Of a stretch of DNA of 64,000 bases, positions 17,204-26,839 are shown piece by piece. The notes under the pieces are model-generated. The model had not been told where the DNA came from and searched no databases. It saw nothing but the letters and a program-made list of their open reading frames with translations. Position numbers and translations under genes: made by a program. The DNA comes from an uncultured bacterium (GTDB lineage Bacteria; Bacteroidota; Bacteroidia; Bacteroidales; Bacteroidaceae), in assembly GCA_905215345.1 (NCBI GenBank), contig CAJMPR010000020.1:1-64000 (forward strand), in the 5' to 3' direction. Within the stretch, counting starts at the first letter, position 1. Each line of letters opens with the position of its first letter.

Positions 17204-20200
17204 TCAACTCCTTCTTTTTTTCTTGAGAGAGGCGCCGGAGTGAGGTTCTCTATAAATAAACCAATATATCAACGGGATAATAAAAAGACTGACCAATGTT
17301 CCCACAAACATAGCTCCTATCATGGCAATAGACAATGGTTTCTGCAACTCCGACCCCATATCGAAAGAAAACAATAAAGGCACCATAGCAAATATGGTAG
17401 TCAGCGAAGTCATGATAATAGGACGAAGCCTTCTACGCCCCGCTTCATGGATAGCTTCCAACAATGGCATACCCGTTTTTCTCAACTCGTTGATGGCATC
17501 CAGTTTCAAGATGGAGTCATTAATAATGATACCGCAAGTCACTATCAGTCCGATGGCTGACATCAGATTCAGTGTATGCCCGCACACCCATAGCAGCAAC
17601 AGGGCGAATGCCACGTCTATAGGAATTTCAAGCAGTACGACCAAAGGCTGTACAAAGCTCTCGAACTGGGCAGCGAGAATAAAGTACATCAACAAGATGG
17701 AAATAAAGAGAATCACCACCAATTCATCCAGCATCTGCCGGTTAGAAAAGAAACTACCGGAAAAAGCCGTTTCCCAGTCCCCGGTATCCTCAGTCACCAG
17801 CTTTACTTCTTTCATCAATGATTCAGCGTCATCCGTCTCATAAAAACAAAAAGGAATGTACTCCCCGTTACGCCCTGCGGTAATTGTTTTCAAATCTTCA
17901 GCGGGGGTGACTTTCACCAAATCACGAAGCGGGATATATTCAACAATTCCCTTACCGTCAGGGCGGGTCTGTATCAATGTTTGCCGCAACACATCATTTA
18001 CCGTACGTTCCTCTCCCGCGATACTGATGGGTAAATATTGCTGGTAAGAATGGAGCATAGCCACACTGTTCTCTTTAAAAGCCGTTTTCAGAATCCGGTA
18101 CAAATCATCATAAGAGACATTATATAACAGTAACTTTTCATTCAGCACGCTTATATTCAATTGGTTCTCAAAGGCAACACCGGTAGGAACAGCCCCCGTC
18201 AACTGGGTAATGCGACTCTCCAAGTCCCGCAATTCATCCGCAACAGGCGCTTTTTCTTTGTTACGGGCATAAAGCTCTGCTACGATGTCCGCCTCTCCGG
18301 TTACGAACAACTTTTCAAACACTGTTTCAGGTGGAGAAAAGGAGACGACCGCCAAAGGATATTCCACTTTCAGGCGTTGATACACTTTTTGCTGCAAAGT
18401 TTCTATTTCACGGGAACTACCTGTTTTGAAATATAGTTCAGCTTCCGAAGAAGAGAGGGACCGCTCACGGTTCAGCAGATAGTCTTGTTGCCCCACCGCC
18501 GCTGTCTGTTCAATCGTTTCCTGCTCAAAATCACCGAACAAGGCATCCACCCGTCGGCGGTTTTCATCCACATGGATGTTCTCGTTCCATTCTATACGGG
18601 CAATGAGTTCATTCTGGTCTATATCCGGCATGCGTTCCTTGCCGATGAAATAAAAGAAGAATACGCAAAGTGGGACAGAGAGGATACAGAAAACAACACT
18701 CACGGTCTTATGGGCAAACACCCAGTCCACACCCGCATCATAAAAGCGGTCCAAAGTATGTTCTTTCAGAGGATTGTTGATGCGCATACGGGAAAACCAA
18801 GAACGGCTGCGTAAACCCGTGCGGTAGACCAGCATATAGAGTACCGGCAACAGCATGATGCCCGTAAAATATGAAACCATCAATCCCACCGTCACGGAAA
18901 ATGCCTGGTCATAGAAAAGGGCGCCGGCAATGCCGCTCATGAAAATCAAAGGAACAAACACGGCTATGGTAGTTAAAGAGGAACTGAGCATAGGAGTTAT
19001 TACCTCGCTCGTACCCGTTACACAAGCACGTTTGAGAGAGTACCCCCGTTCACGGTACTGGGAGATATTCTCCGTCACGATAATACTGCTGTCAATCATC
19101 ATACCCAGCGCCAGAATCAGCCCGGACAAGGAAATGATGTTAAGTGACATCTTGAACAGATAAAAAAACAGGAAACAGATGACGATGGAAACCGTCATGC
19201 TGAGTCCGATAATAAACGGCGACTTGACATCGCCCAGAAAAAGAACCGCGACAATACAGATAAAGAGAAAACCCAACGAGAGATTCTGCTGCAGGTTTGA
19301 GATTGTATAATCCAATAATTCGGTTTGGTTACGGCTGATACTGAATTCAATATCCGGATATACATTCCTGAAATAATTCATGGTGCCGGTAATGGCCTGT
19401 TTCATATCGTCCATATTCTCGTCCGCCTGTTTGATGACCGCAAGGGTCACGGCACGCTTGCCGTTACTCATGGATACGCCTGTCTCTTTAGCGGGGACAA
19501 CTGCTATCCGGCAGAAGTCACCCAAGCGGACAATCCGCTCTCCTTTACGCAAAAGAATGTTCTTCACATCCTCCTCGGTACGCAGCAAAGTGGAAAATTT
19601 GATATTATATTCATAATAACCGTCACGCACTGTCATACTTCCAGGTTCCACATTGTTACCTGCCAACACGTTTTCGATATCCGACAGCGACAACCCCAGC
19701 ACGGCCAGTTTATCCGGATCGGGTACAATCTGTAACTGCTGTTCCACTATTCCGGTAACGTCCACCATCGCCACCTCGGTCAATTGTTCGATACGGCGCT
19801 TGATGACGTTTTCCGCAAAACTGCACAATTCAAGAAAGGCACGGTCATCCCCATGGCCATATGCACTGTCGTTCTTCAACGTCAGATTCAGATAAAATAC
19901 CGGAATATCCGTAGCACTCGCCTTAACCACTTTGGGGCGTTCGGTATCCTTGGGAAGATAATTCATCGCGGCATCAATTTTTTCATTCACCTCGATAAAG
20001 GCAAGGTCGGTATTTGTGCCGAAATCAAATTTCAAACGGATAATACCCGATCCGTCACGGGTCTGGCTATCCATATCTTTCAACTTTCCCACCTGGATAA
20101 GTTGTTGCCGCAAGGGCTTCACCACCGTATTCTCCAGTTCCCGTGCCGAAGTATTGGGTACGGCTACCTGAACGGTAATCTCAGGAATGGCAATATCGGG

Positions 20201-20305
20201 CAACAAAGAGACAGGCAGAGTAAAATAAGTCACCATCCCCACGATGAAGCATGCCGTAAATGCCATCAGCACAGCTATAGGCCGTCGTATAAGGAAATCA
20301 ATCAT
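17204..20305 (-). CDS. RND efflux permease (AcrB/MexB-like)
   Basis: A 1033-aa inner-membrane RND exporter starting MIDFLIRRPIAVLMAF, the usual N-terminus of the hydrophobe/amphiphile efflux group. TM4 carries GMMIDSSIIVTEN with Asp405 at the AcrB Asp407 position; the neighbouring Asp408 equivalent is Ser406. Two periplasmic porter/docking loops and the C-terminal TM bundle (GLIVTCGIIINDSILK) are clear. It lies 37 bp after the adaptor gene and 58 bp before tolC. Drug, bile-acid, lipid or peptide-like substrates are all possible; sequence does not decide. Confidence 0.95.
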   Translation of the reverse strand: MIDFLIRRPIAVLMAFTACFIVGMVTYFTLPVSLLPDIAIPEITVQVAVPNTSARELENTVVKPLRQQLIQVGKLKDMDSQTRDGSGIIRLKFDFGTNTDLAFIEVNEKIDAAMNYLPKDTERPKVVKASATDIPVFYLNLTLKNDSAYGHGDDRAFLELCSFAENVIKRRIEQLTEVAMVDVTGIVEQQLQIVPDPDKLAVLGLSLSDIENVLAGNNVEPGSMTVRDGYYEYNIKFSTLLRTEEDVKNILLRKGERIVRLGDFCRIAVVPAKETGVSMSNGKRAVTLAVIKQADENMDDMKQAITGTMNYFRNVYPDIEFSISRNQTELLDYTISNLQQNLSLGFLFICIVAVLFLGDVKSPFIIGLSMTVSIVICFLFFYLFKMSLNIISLSGLILALGMMIDSSIIVTENISQYRERGYSLKRACVTGTSEVITPMLSSSLTTIAVFVPLIFMSGIAGALFYDQAFSVTVGLMVSYFTGIMLLPVLYMLVYRTGLRSRSWFSRMRINNPLKEHTLDRFYDAGVDWVFAHKTVSVVFCILSVPLCVFFFYFIGKERMPDIDQNELIARIEWNENIHVDENRRRVDALFGDFEQETIEQTAAVGQQDYLLNRERSLSSSEAELYFKTGSSREIETLQQKVYQRLKVEYPLAVVSFSPPETVFEKLFVTGEADIVAELYARNKEKAPVADELRDLESRITQLTGAVPTGVAFENQLNISVLNEKLLLYNVSYDDLYRILKTAFKENSVAMLHSYQQYLPISIAGEERTVNDVLRQTLIQTRPDGKGIVEYIPLRDLVKVTPAEDLKTITAGRNGEYIPFCFYETDDAESLMKEVKLVTEDTGDWETAFSGSFFSNRQMLDELVVILFISILLMYFILAAQFESFVQPLVVLLEIPIDVAFALLLLWVCGHTLNLMSAIGLIVTCGIIINDSILKLDAINELRKTGMPLLEAIHEAGRRRLRPIIMTSLTTIFAMVPLLFSFDMGSELQKPLSIAMIGAMFVGTLVSLFIIPLIYWFIYREPHSGASLKKKRRS

Positions 20306-20342
20306 AAGTTATCAATTACAAGTTATCACACTACCGCCTTCA

Positions 20343-21446
20343 TCACCTTATCACTTTATCACCTTTATCAACCACCTTAACCGGAGCCTCATGCGCCAGA
20401 TTCACGTTCCCCGTCACGATAACCGTGTCGCCTTCCGCAATCTCGTCGGTTTGAGATGCCCCCACCAATGTATATTCCTCTGCATTCTCCAATCCCGTTT
20501 GGACATAGTTCCACTTGGCCTGCCCATTCTTCAAGGTAAAAACTACTTGTCTGCCCGAACGCAACACAACGGCACTCTTGGGGATAACGAACTGTTTGTC
20601 CAGCGAACGGAACACATTTACACGTACGTTCATACCACTGAACAGTTTACCCTTGCCGTTGACCGACGCTTTGACCTTCACCATCCCCTTCTCGTCCACC
20701 AGCGGATTGATTTGTGTAATGACTCCTTCATAACGGGAAGTAGCATCCGAATAAGGGCTGATAAACACACGGTCACCCGACTTTATCAAAGACAGTTCGC
20801 TTTCAAGCACAGTGAAATCAACCTCCATGCCATTTGTGCCCACAACAGTGCAGAATACCTCCGAAGTATTGGCGGCATTAAAAGGCTTGGAAAAAAGATT
20901 GGCAATTACTCCATCGAAAGGTGCCGTCAACGCAGCATGTTCTTCTTCATATTTGGCAAGTTCATACTGGGAAAGGCTCTGGTCATATCCGCTTTTCACA
21001 CGGGCCAGCTTCATGATGTCGGCAGGTACCTTGGAAGAATCGTCCACCGAATAACCCTGACCTATCAACACGTCCTGCAATTCGAGTTTGGACTTCTCGA
21101 GGGCGTCTTTGGACTGCGAAGTACGGTTGGATAACCGGAATTTATCGAGTTCCGCCAATTTCTGTCCCTTGCGAACCATCTCACCATTCTTTACATAGAT
21201 ACAGGCTATTACACCAGATGTCTCAAAGTTTAAATCAGCCTGCCCACCGGCAACAACTTTGCCGTTACTTACCAACTCGTGATTAAATGTCCGTCGTTTC
21301 AGAACCTGCACCGTCACCTCATTATCGGTAGTGGGTAAAACGGTGGCCACACCTTCCTCATTCTCTTCCTCTTTCTTATTGCCGGAACAAGAAACCAACA
21401 ATGCAAATACCAGGCATAACAGGTATCGGTAATTTTGTGTCTTCAT
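20343..21446 (-). CDS. RND efflux periplasmic adaptor lipoprotein
   Basis: A 367-aa membrane-fusion protein of the HlyD/AcrA type with a lipoprotein signal (LLVSCSG lipobox near residue 20). Order: barrel-sandwich hybrid half (GGQADLNFETSGVIACIYVKNGEMVRKGQKL region), helical hairpin, second lipoyl half (ALTAPFDGVIANLF), beta-barrel and membrane-proximal domain. It links the inner-membrane permease to TolC. It starts 4 bp after the end of the O-antigen-ligase/TPR gene, so the pump genes are probably read through from the NVEALA-linked genes upstream. Confidence 0.93.
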   Translation of the reverse strand: MKTQNYRYLLCLVFALLVSCSGNKKEEENEEGVATVLPTTDNEVTVQVLKRRTFNHELVSNGKVVAGGQADLNFETSGVIACIYVKNGEMVRKGQKLAELDKFRLSNRTSQSKDALEKSKLELQDVLIGQGYSVDDSSKVPADIMKLARVKSGYDQSLSQYELAKYEEEHAALTAPFDGVIANLFSKPFNAANTSEVFCTVVGTNGMEVDFTVLESELSLIKSGDRVFISPYSDATSRYEGVITQINPLVDEKGMVKVKASVNGKGKLFSGMNVRVNVFRSLDKQFVIPKSAVVLRSGRQVVFTLKNGQAKWNYVQTGLENAEEYTLVGASQTDEIAEGDTVIVTGNVNLAHEAPVKVVDKGDKVIR

Positions 21447-21450
21447 ATCA

Positions 21451-23049
21451 TTATATGCGTATTTTATTTAATTCGTCCCTCATTTGGCGTATAGCCGTCG
21501 AATGTACTTTCGGTTCCTTCGTCAATACAATGCGCCTCATCTCCTCGAACTTCTTCGGCTGCTTGAACCCCGGTTCAGCATAAAGTTTAGCCAGCAGATA
21601 ATACGGATATATCCGTCCGGGTAAGCGATGAACAGAACGGAGAAAATATTCTTCCGCCGCCAGATAATCGCCATTCTGCTGATAGTTTTTTCCTATTATA
21701 TTCAGTATCATAGGATCACAACTTCGCTTCAAGGCTTCTTCCATTATCCGGTTAGAAGCTTCTGTTCTCCGTTGTTTGTGCAGTCCATGTCCGTATTCAA
21801 ACAAAAAAGCGGCACGATTTTTCAACAAAGGATACAGAGAGGCATATTCTCTTTCAGCTCCTGCATACGCTCCTGCATTATAAAGTACCCTGACATTCAT
21901 CCATTTCCTACAAGCTTGTTCAATACGGAGATCGTTCTTTAAACAGACACCTCCGATTACTCCGGTCAATATTGCCAGCCCTATCCATTCCCAACGCCCA
22001 TTTCCACAAACACAGGCCAGAAGCAACGCAATAAATGTAACAATAAATACCGGAAGTTGGAACGGGTAGGAAGAAAAAGAAAAAATCATTAAAGAAAATA
22101 TAGCACCGCAAATGCCGTAGTGCCTTCTTTTCATCCCTATATACAAGCAAATGACAACAACAGCCAACCCGCAAAGCATCACAGGAATCCCCCATTCCAC
22201 TGCTACTTGCAAGTATTCATTGAAAGCGTATTCGGGACTTCCCGCCACCCTTTCCTCCCACGTTTCATAATCGCCCCCGGCAAAATAATCTTCTTGGGCA
22301 TGACCGTAGGCCGCCGTAAAATTACCGACACCATGGCCCGTCAAGGGTTTCTCAGCAATGGCACGGCAAGTAATCTTCCACATGAACAGACGTCCCCTTG
22401 CCGAATCGGGTTTCAAAGCGAACAGAAGCAAAAGAGCCAATGCCAAGACACACAATCCGCCGGCAACAGCCATTATCATCCGTCGTTTACCCCGTGCGCA
22501 CATTCCCCGCCAATATACTCCCCATCCCGCATGGCAACCATACACTCCCAAGCAAGATATCCCTGCTGCAAGCCATGCCGAACGGCTCATACCGGCAGGA
22601 AGGACACAAAGGATAAGTAGCACCGCTCCACCGAAAACCACTCGCCTCCACTTATCGCCAACCAGCCACTGATAAAAGCAGACCGGAAGCACCATCGCCA
22701 AATAACCCGAATACGGACCGGGGTTGAAGAAAGATCCCGTCATTGCATACAGGGAGTGATAAGAAGCAGAATATCCGTATAGCTGGCACAAACCCCGAAC
22801 GGCTTCAATGACACCAAAGAGAATCAATGACCAAGAAACGGCAGAAGCCATGCTGAATGAGACCCCGTCAACCGGACGAAAAAACAACGAAAGCAAAATG
22901 CAAGCGACCGCGAAGAGACAGGATTTATCAAACCAAACCCACTGTGAAACCGTCTCGCCTGGTAACAACCCGTTATCTGGAACACTTACCACACTCAACA
23001 ATGAAGAGACTGCAACAAGTAACAGCAATATAGAGATAAATCGTCCCAT
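21451..23049 (-). CDS. O-antigen ligase/polymerase-like membrane protein with TPR tail
   Basis: A 532-aa protein with about ten or eleven transmembrane helices in the first 370 residues and TPR repeats in the last 140 (EYGHGLHKQRRTEASNRIME; IGKNYQQNGDYLAAEEYF). The Wzy_C/O-antigen ligase signature is visible as GHGVGNFTAAYG followed by a periplasmic loop ending FNEYLQVAVEWGIPV. Family members join or polymerise lipid-linked glycans; Bacteroides has many such TPR-tailed forms of unknown substrate. Gaps to both neighbours are small (26 bp upstream, 4 bp downstream). No glycosyltransferase is nearby, so a normal O-antigen role is unlikely; glycosylation of an exported product is one guess. Confidence 0.8.
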   Translation of the reverse strand: MGRFISILLLLVAVSSLLSVVSVPDNGLLPGETVSQWVWFDKSCLFAVACILLSLFFRPVDGVSFSMASAVSWSLILFGVIEAVRGLCQLYGYSASYHSLYAMTGSFFNPGPYSGYLAMVLPVCFYQWLVGDKWRRVVFGGAVLLILCVLPAGMSRSAWLAAGISCLGVYGCHAGWGVYWRGMCARGKRRMIMAVAGGLCVLALALLLLFALKPDSARGRLFMWKITCRAIAEKPLTGHGVGNFTAAYGHAQEDYFAGGDYETWEERVAGSPEYAFNEYLQVAVEWGIPVMLCGLAVVVICLYIGMKRRHYGICGAIFSLMIFSFSSYPFQLPVFIVTFIALLLACVCGNGRWEWIGLAILTGVIGGVCLKNDLRIEQACRKWMNVRVLYNAGAYAGAEREYASLYPLLKNRAAFLFEYGHGLHKQRRTEASNRIMEEALKRSCDPMILNIIGKNYQQNGDYLAAEEYFLRSVHRLPGRIYPYYLLAKLYAEPGFKQPKKFEEMRRIVLTKEPKVHSTAIRQMRDELNKIRI

Positions 23050-23075
23050 TTCTTAATTATCAATATACGGTGTAA

Positions 23076-25037
23076 TCACCAGAAACATTGTTTCCCATCT
23101 TTATACTCAAAAATCCGTTCATCTTTGCCGGTCGTATGATTCTTCAAATAGAACAATGCAGACTTTGGGGCGGAATAAACAACAGAATCCGATACAGCCA
23201 CTTGTTGCCCCACAGAATTCCATTTCCCATTGTCCCAATAAAACAATTCATACAAGTTGTCTTTATAAATAAAGTTCACCTCATTGCGAGGGGTATATAC
23301 AACCTTCTCCACGCGGCAGGGAGTGCCAAAGTCCATACCCGTCCACCCACCATCCGGATGTATATAGTCAAAAGAGGTATTCGGATTTCCATCAAACGCA
23401 TTCCAGTATTCGTGAGTATTATCTTCAGAGCTTCCCGGAGTACCCATCACTTTCCCATGTAAAGGTACGGAATCTTCCATATTCTTATAGAAAGCCAATT
23501 CCGAAATATCGCAGAAACATCCGTCAGCACCCTTATAGCGCATATACCGATACGGCCTATCAGACCTCAATCGGGCTACAGTATTTAACCGGTAAGGAGG
23601 TTCCTTTATTAAAAACAGGGTATCAGCTCTTCCAAAATCCGCCCGGTCACTTCCTTCTACAACCCCTCCAACCATCCGGCTGTTATAAAGAAAACTCATG
23701 TAAAGATTACACTTTCTGTATAACACCAGTTCCTGTTTTTCCGCTTCCGGTGTAATGAACCGTATCTTTCCGGTTTCACGTTCAAGGAAGAAGGGAGGGG
23801 ACACTGTTGCATATTCTTTCCCGTTCCAGGCAACCAAAGTAAGGACCACTTCACCTCCGACATCCTCGAAACGGGCCTCTCCGTCTTTGAAGAAAGTATA
23901 TCCTATCGGTTGCCATTGCATCCTGTTGGCAAGACACAAATATAGCAAATCACCCTCATGGAACCGTCTGGAGAGCAAAGAATCCGGAAGCGATACGCAC
24001 CAATTTCGCTTGCCGGTATATAGCGCAGTAACATCCCTGAAAAGCGGACGACGGAACGACGGGTAGACATTTTGATATTCCCCTAGTTTCAGGGCAGTCT
24101 CCTTGTCAATGCCATAAGTTGTCCGGTACATCTTACCTTTCGAAATGTCATATTCTTCCGTCTTAAGCCATTTTTCCTCATAAGGGAGGTTAGCGATGTA
24201 CGTCTGCCCTTCCTTATCCAAAACAAAATTCCAGAAATGGGAAGCGTTGTTATCACCCAACAATACTACCCAGTCTATCCCGCACGGAATACCTAAGGCT
24301 CGCAACACGTATATCATAGCATCCGTAAACTCGCGGCAACTCCCCGTATGCCATTTCAGCACATCCGGTCCCAAATGGGGGCCTGCCGGAAAAAGGGCGG
24401 TATGCCGGTAGTCTGCTTGCCGTAGCGTATCCATCAATAGCTGGGCGGCAGTCTTGGGGTCATCTGCCCCCCTTGTCTTTCTGAACTCGTCCAACATCGG
24501 GTTATAACGTTCATAAACTTCTTTACGCCAAAGAGAAAGCGGTTCATCCCCTATCCTATAGGGCAATATACATTCACGGAAAGTCTCAAAATCTACATAT
24601 TTCCCCCAAGGCTGCTCATGCCAGACTTTGAATGCCCACTCTATATGATTGACCAGAAAAGCAGAATCCACCGTCTCAATGTCACATTTATAAATCAACT
24701 GACTCATAGAGAACTCACCATCCGCTTTTTTCAAGGAATCAATCAGTTCTTGTACATGCTTGGAATAAGGAAATGAGACGTATTCACTAAAATATTTCCG
24801 ATAATTATCCAAAGCCTTTCCCTCATAAGCTCCATGAAAAGGCATGTTTTCTATCAGGTAACAAGCCGCACGGTATTTGTCACCGTCCTCTTCCTTGTAA
24901 CGGTCAAGTACCTTTTGCAACTCTGCACGGTTGTCGCCGGCAAGACTCAAAGCTGTTTCAAGCCATCGGTTTTCCGAAGAACAAGCCATAAACAGGGCTA
25001 ACACAAATCCTATACATAATACACGCCAACAATTCAT
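23076..25037 (-). CDS. Transglutaminase-like domain lipoprotein
   Basis: A 653-aa lipoprotein (lipobox LFMAC, Cys at about 19). The central transglutaminase-like domain shows HTGSCREFTDAMIYVLRALG with the catalytic Cys at about 234 and ASHFWNFV with the His about 33 residues later, the spacing usual for this cysteine-protease-like fold. The C-terminal third (NAFDGNPNTSFDY, then GWTGMDFGTPCRVEKVVY) looks like a discoidin-type beta-sandwich. Bacterial members can be peptidases or cross-linking enzymes; none of these roles is shown here. It lies 4 bp after the signal peptidase gene. Acting on the small exported peptides of this locus would be in keeping with the context but is inference. Confidence 0.88.
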   Translation of the reverse strand: MNCWRVLCIGFVLALFMACSSENRWLETALSLAGDNRAELQKVLDRYKEEDGDKYRAACYLIENMPFHGAYEGKALDNYRKYFSEYVSFPYSKHVQELIDSLKKADGEFSMSQLIYKCDIETVDSAFLVNHIEWAFKVWHEQPWGKYVDFETFRECILPYRIGDEPLSLWRKEVYERYNPMLDEFRKTRGADDPKTAAQLLMDTLRQADYRHTALFPAGPHLGPDVLKWHTGSCREFTDAMIYVLRALGIPCGIDWVVLLGDNNASHFWNFVLDKEGQTYIANLPYEEKWLKTEEYDISKGKMYRTTYGIDKETALKLGEYQNVYPSFRRPLFRDVTALYTGKRNWCVSLPDSLLSRRFHEGDLLYLCLANRMQWQPIGYTFFKDGEARFEDVGGEVVLTLVAWNGKEYATVSPPFFLERETGKIRFITPEAEKQELVLYRKCNLYMSFLYNSRMVGGVVEGSDRADFGRADTLFLIKEPPYRLNTVARLRSDRPYRYMRYKGADGCFCDISELAFYKNMEDSVPLHGKVMGTPGSSEDNTHEYWNAFDGNPNTSFDYIHPDGGWTGMDFGTPCRVEKVVYTPRNEVNFIYKDNLYELFYWDNGKWNSVGQQVAVSDSVVYSAPKSALFYLKNHTTGKDERIFEYKDGKQCFW

Positions 25038-25041
25038 ACCA

Positions 25042-25935
25042 CTATTCCACTTTTTTTAATACTCTGTTCCAACGTATCCTGCCATTCAAGGCATCCTGCG
25101 ATTTCCATATCAGGACAACTTTCCCCACGATGAAAGGTTCCGGTAACAGTCCCCAATAACGGGAATCACGGGAATTTGTCATCTTGTCACCCGAAACAAA
25201 GTAATAATTCTCCCGAAAACAGTATTGTCGGATGATACTGTCACCTAATAATACGGAGTCCCCTCTCACATACAAACGTCTCTTTTGCTCCCACTCTATC
25301 ATGTTACCATAAAGCAGCCTGTTTCGAAAGTCCATACCGATAACGCTTCCCTTGCCCGGTATATAAAAAGGCCCAAACTTCTGGATATCCCAGCCTATTT
25401 CTTCCCTGTTTGGATAGCTTTCCAGCACAATGCCCCTTTCTTCCGCCTTTCCCGATTCAATTATCTTCTGCAACTCGTCTTGTGCAGGCACATTGCCCGG
25501 AGTCAGTTCCAAGCCTCTGATGGCGTAATGTGCATCCCTTATCTCCAACGTGTCGCCCGGCACGGCAATGCAGCGTTTCACATAATACTGCATCAAATCC
25601 AACGCGATGCTGTCCCACCTACCGGGATAGGGAAAATTGAATACCAGTACATCATTTCTTTTAAAATTCCTCCACCCAGGCATACGGTGTATCTCCACCT
25701 CCTTTTTTTCCAATGCGCCAAGTACGTCGAACAAGCGCGCCCCACCCGAACATTTGTCTACCAAGATATAGTCGCCAGCCAGCAATGACGGTTCCATCGA
25801 GTCCGACGGAATTTTGAAAGAGGTCACGAAGAACATCTGTAATACTATCAATGCAATAACAAGCAGACACAGACAGAACAATACATTCGTTATTCTATTC
25901 AACCATTTCTTCAATCGCATTCGCTTCTCCATCAT
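25042..25935 (-). CDS. Type I signal peptidase (S26)
   Basis: A 297-aa membrane protease with one N-terminal transmembrane helix (about 17-38). Box B is PSDSMEPSL with the catalytic Ser at 46; box D is VKRCIAVPGD with the general-base Lys at 120; box E is GDKMTNSRDSRYWGLLP. The usual box E starts GDNRDNS, so this one is altered before the conserved NSRDSRYWG. A long insert (about 140-215) separates boxes D and E. It is embedded 4 bp before the transglutaminase gene and 9 bp after the DUF1573 gene, so it is likely an extra peptidase dedicated to this locus rather than the housekeeping LepB; for that reason I give no symbol. Confidence 0.92.
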   Translation of the reverse strand: MMEKRMRLKKWLNRITNVLFCLCLLVIALIVLQMFFVTSFKIPSDSMEPSLLAGDYILVDKCSGGARLFDVLGALEKKEVEIHRMPGWRNFKRNDVLVFNFPYPGRWDSIALDLMQYYVKRCIAVPGDTLEIRDAHYAIRGLELTPGNVPAQDELQKIIESGKAEERGIVLESYPNREEIGWDIQKFGPFYIPGKGSVIGMDFRNRLLYGNMIEWEQKRRLYVRGDSVLLGDSIIRQYCFRENYYFVSGDKMTNSRDSRYWGLLPEPFIVGKVVLIWKSQDALNGRIRWNRVLKKVE

Positions 25936-25944
25936 GCTGGTCAG

Positions 25945-26823
25945 CTATTTTGCATTCCCGCTAATTTTCAATACCATCGGAGAATTCTCCGCATTGCAAT
26001 ATACAGTTATCGTCTTGTCAAAATATTCGGGACGTTCGGCCTTATAAGCCACATCTAAAGAAAGCTCTCCACTCGGTTGTACAGGTTCTCTGGCATAAGA
26101 CACAGAAGTACAACCGCAAGAAGTAGTGACATCTTGTATAACTAAAGGTTGGTTACCCGTGTTCCTTAAGGTGAAGGTTACCTTTTGCTCTTCTTGCCAA
26201 CCAAAATTACCTAACGAAACTGAACTCTTATCAATATAAACTTTAGTTCTTATCCCTCCACTTTCATTTCCTCTTTCTACTTTCTCACCTTGAATAATCT
26301 TCAAATAGAGTTCTCTCACTTTCAAATTATGGATAGGATTGCCAATAGCAAGAACTCTATTGTTTTTATCCAACAAAAACGTTTGGAATGCCATATCCGA
26401 AGGGAAATTATTTAACTTATTAAAAACATCACTTTCATCTATACACACAGGATAATCAAAATTATAATCTTCCAATAACAATAAAATTTCCTTACGTTCT
26501 GACGGATGTAAAAAAAACAAAAACTCCACTTTTTTTTCAAAGATAGAATCTTTTTGGTTTATCAAGTATTTCCATTTATCCAACTGTAGTTTACAACTTG
26601 TACAGCCAATAGAATCTGTATAAGAAACAATAGCATAATCCCACTCCCTTTTTAACAATGAGGGGACAACCTTTCCTAATGAGGAAAATTGTAGTTGAGG
26701 AGAGAATAAAATTTCCTTACCATTCCAATCTTCAAGCAAATTTATAATCTGTTGGTTTTTATTTTGCTTACAAGACGAAAGCAGAAGTAAAGGAAAAAAA
26801 AAGAAAAGATACCTTTTGGTCAT
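25945..26823 (-). CDS. Lipoprotein with thioredoxin-like and DUF1573 domains
   Basis: A 292-aa lipoprotein (lipobox LLSSC). Residues about 50-180 look like a thioredoxin-type fold with a CTSC motif at the expected active-site place and a later FLLDKNNRVLAIGNP strand-turn. Residues about 195-292 are DUF1573, an Ig-like domain (FTLRNTGNQPLVI, then TSCGCTSVSY). DUF1573 is frequent in Bacteroidales exported proteins and is often found beside NVEALA and propeller genes; its biochemical role is unknown. The CxxC suggests redox work in the periplasm, in keeping with the four-Cys peptide encoded 1.3 kb upstream. Confidence 0.85.
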   Translation of the reverse strand: MTKRYLFFFFPLLLLSSCKQNKNQQIINLLEDWNGKEILFSPQLQFSSLGKVVPSLLKREWDYAIVSYTDSIGCTSCKLQLDKWKYLINQKDSIFEKKVEFLFFLHPSERKEILLLLEDYNFDYPVCIDESDVFNKLNNFPSDMAFQTFLLDKNNRVLAIGNPIHNLKVRELYLKIIQGEKVERGNESGGIRTKVYIDKSSVSLGNFGWQEEQKVTFTLRNTGNQPLVIQDVTTSCGCTSVSYAREPVQPSGELSLDVAYKAERPEYFDKTITVYCNAENSPMVLKISGNAK

Positions 26824-26839
26824 AATTTTGATCTATAAT

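Noticed and set aside
21451..23049. Part of an O-antigen or capsule locus
   Set aside because: No glycosyltransferase, flippase or nucleotide-sugar gene adjoins it; the neighbours are the NVEALA block and an RND pump.
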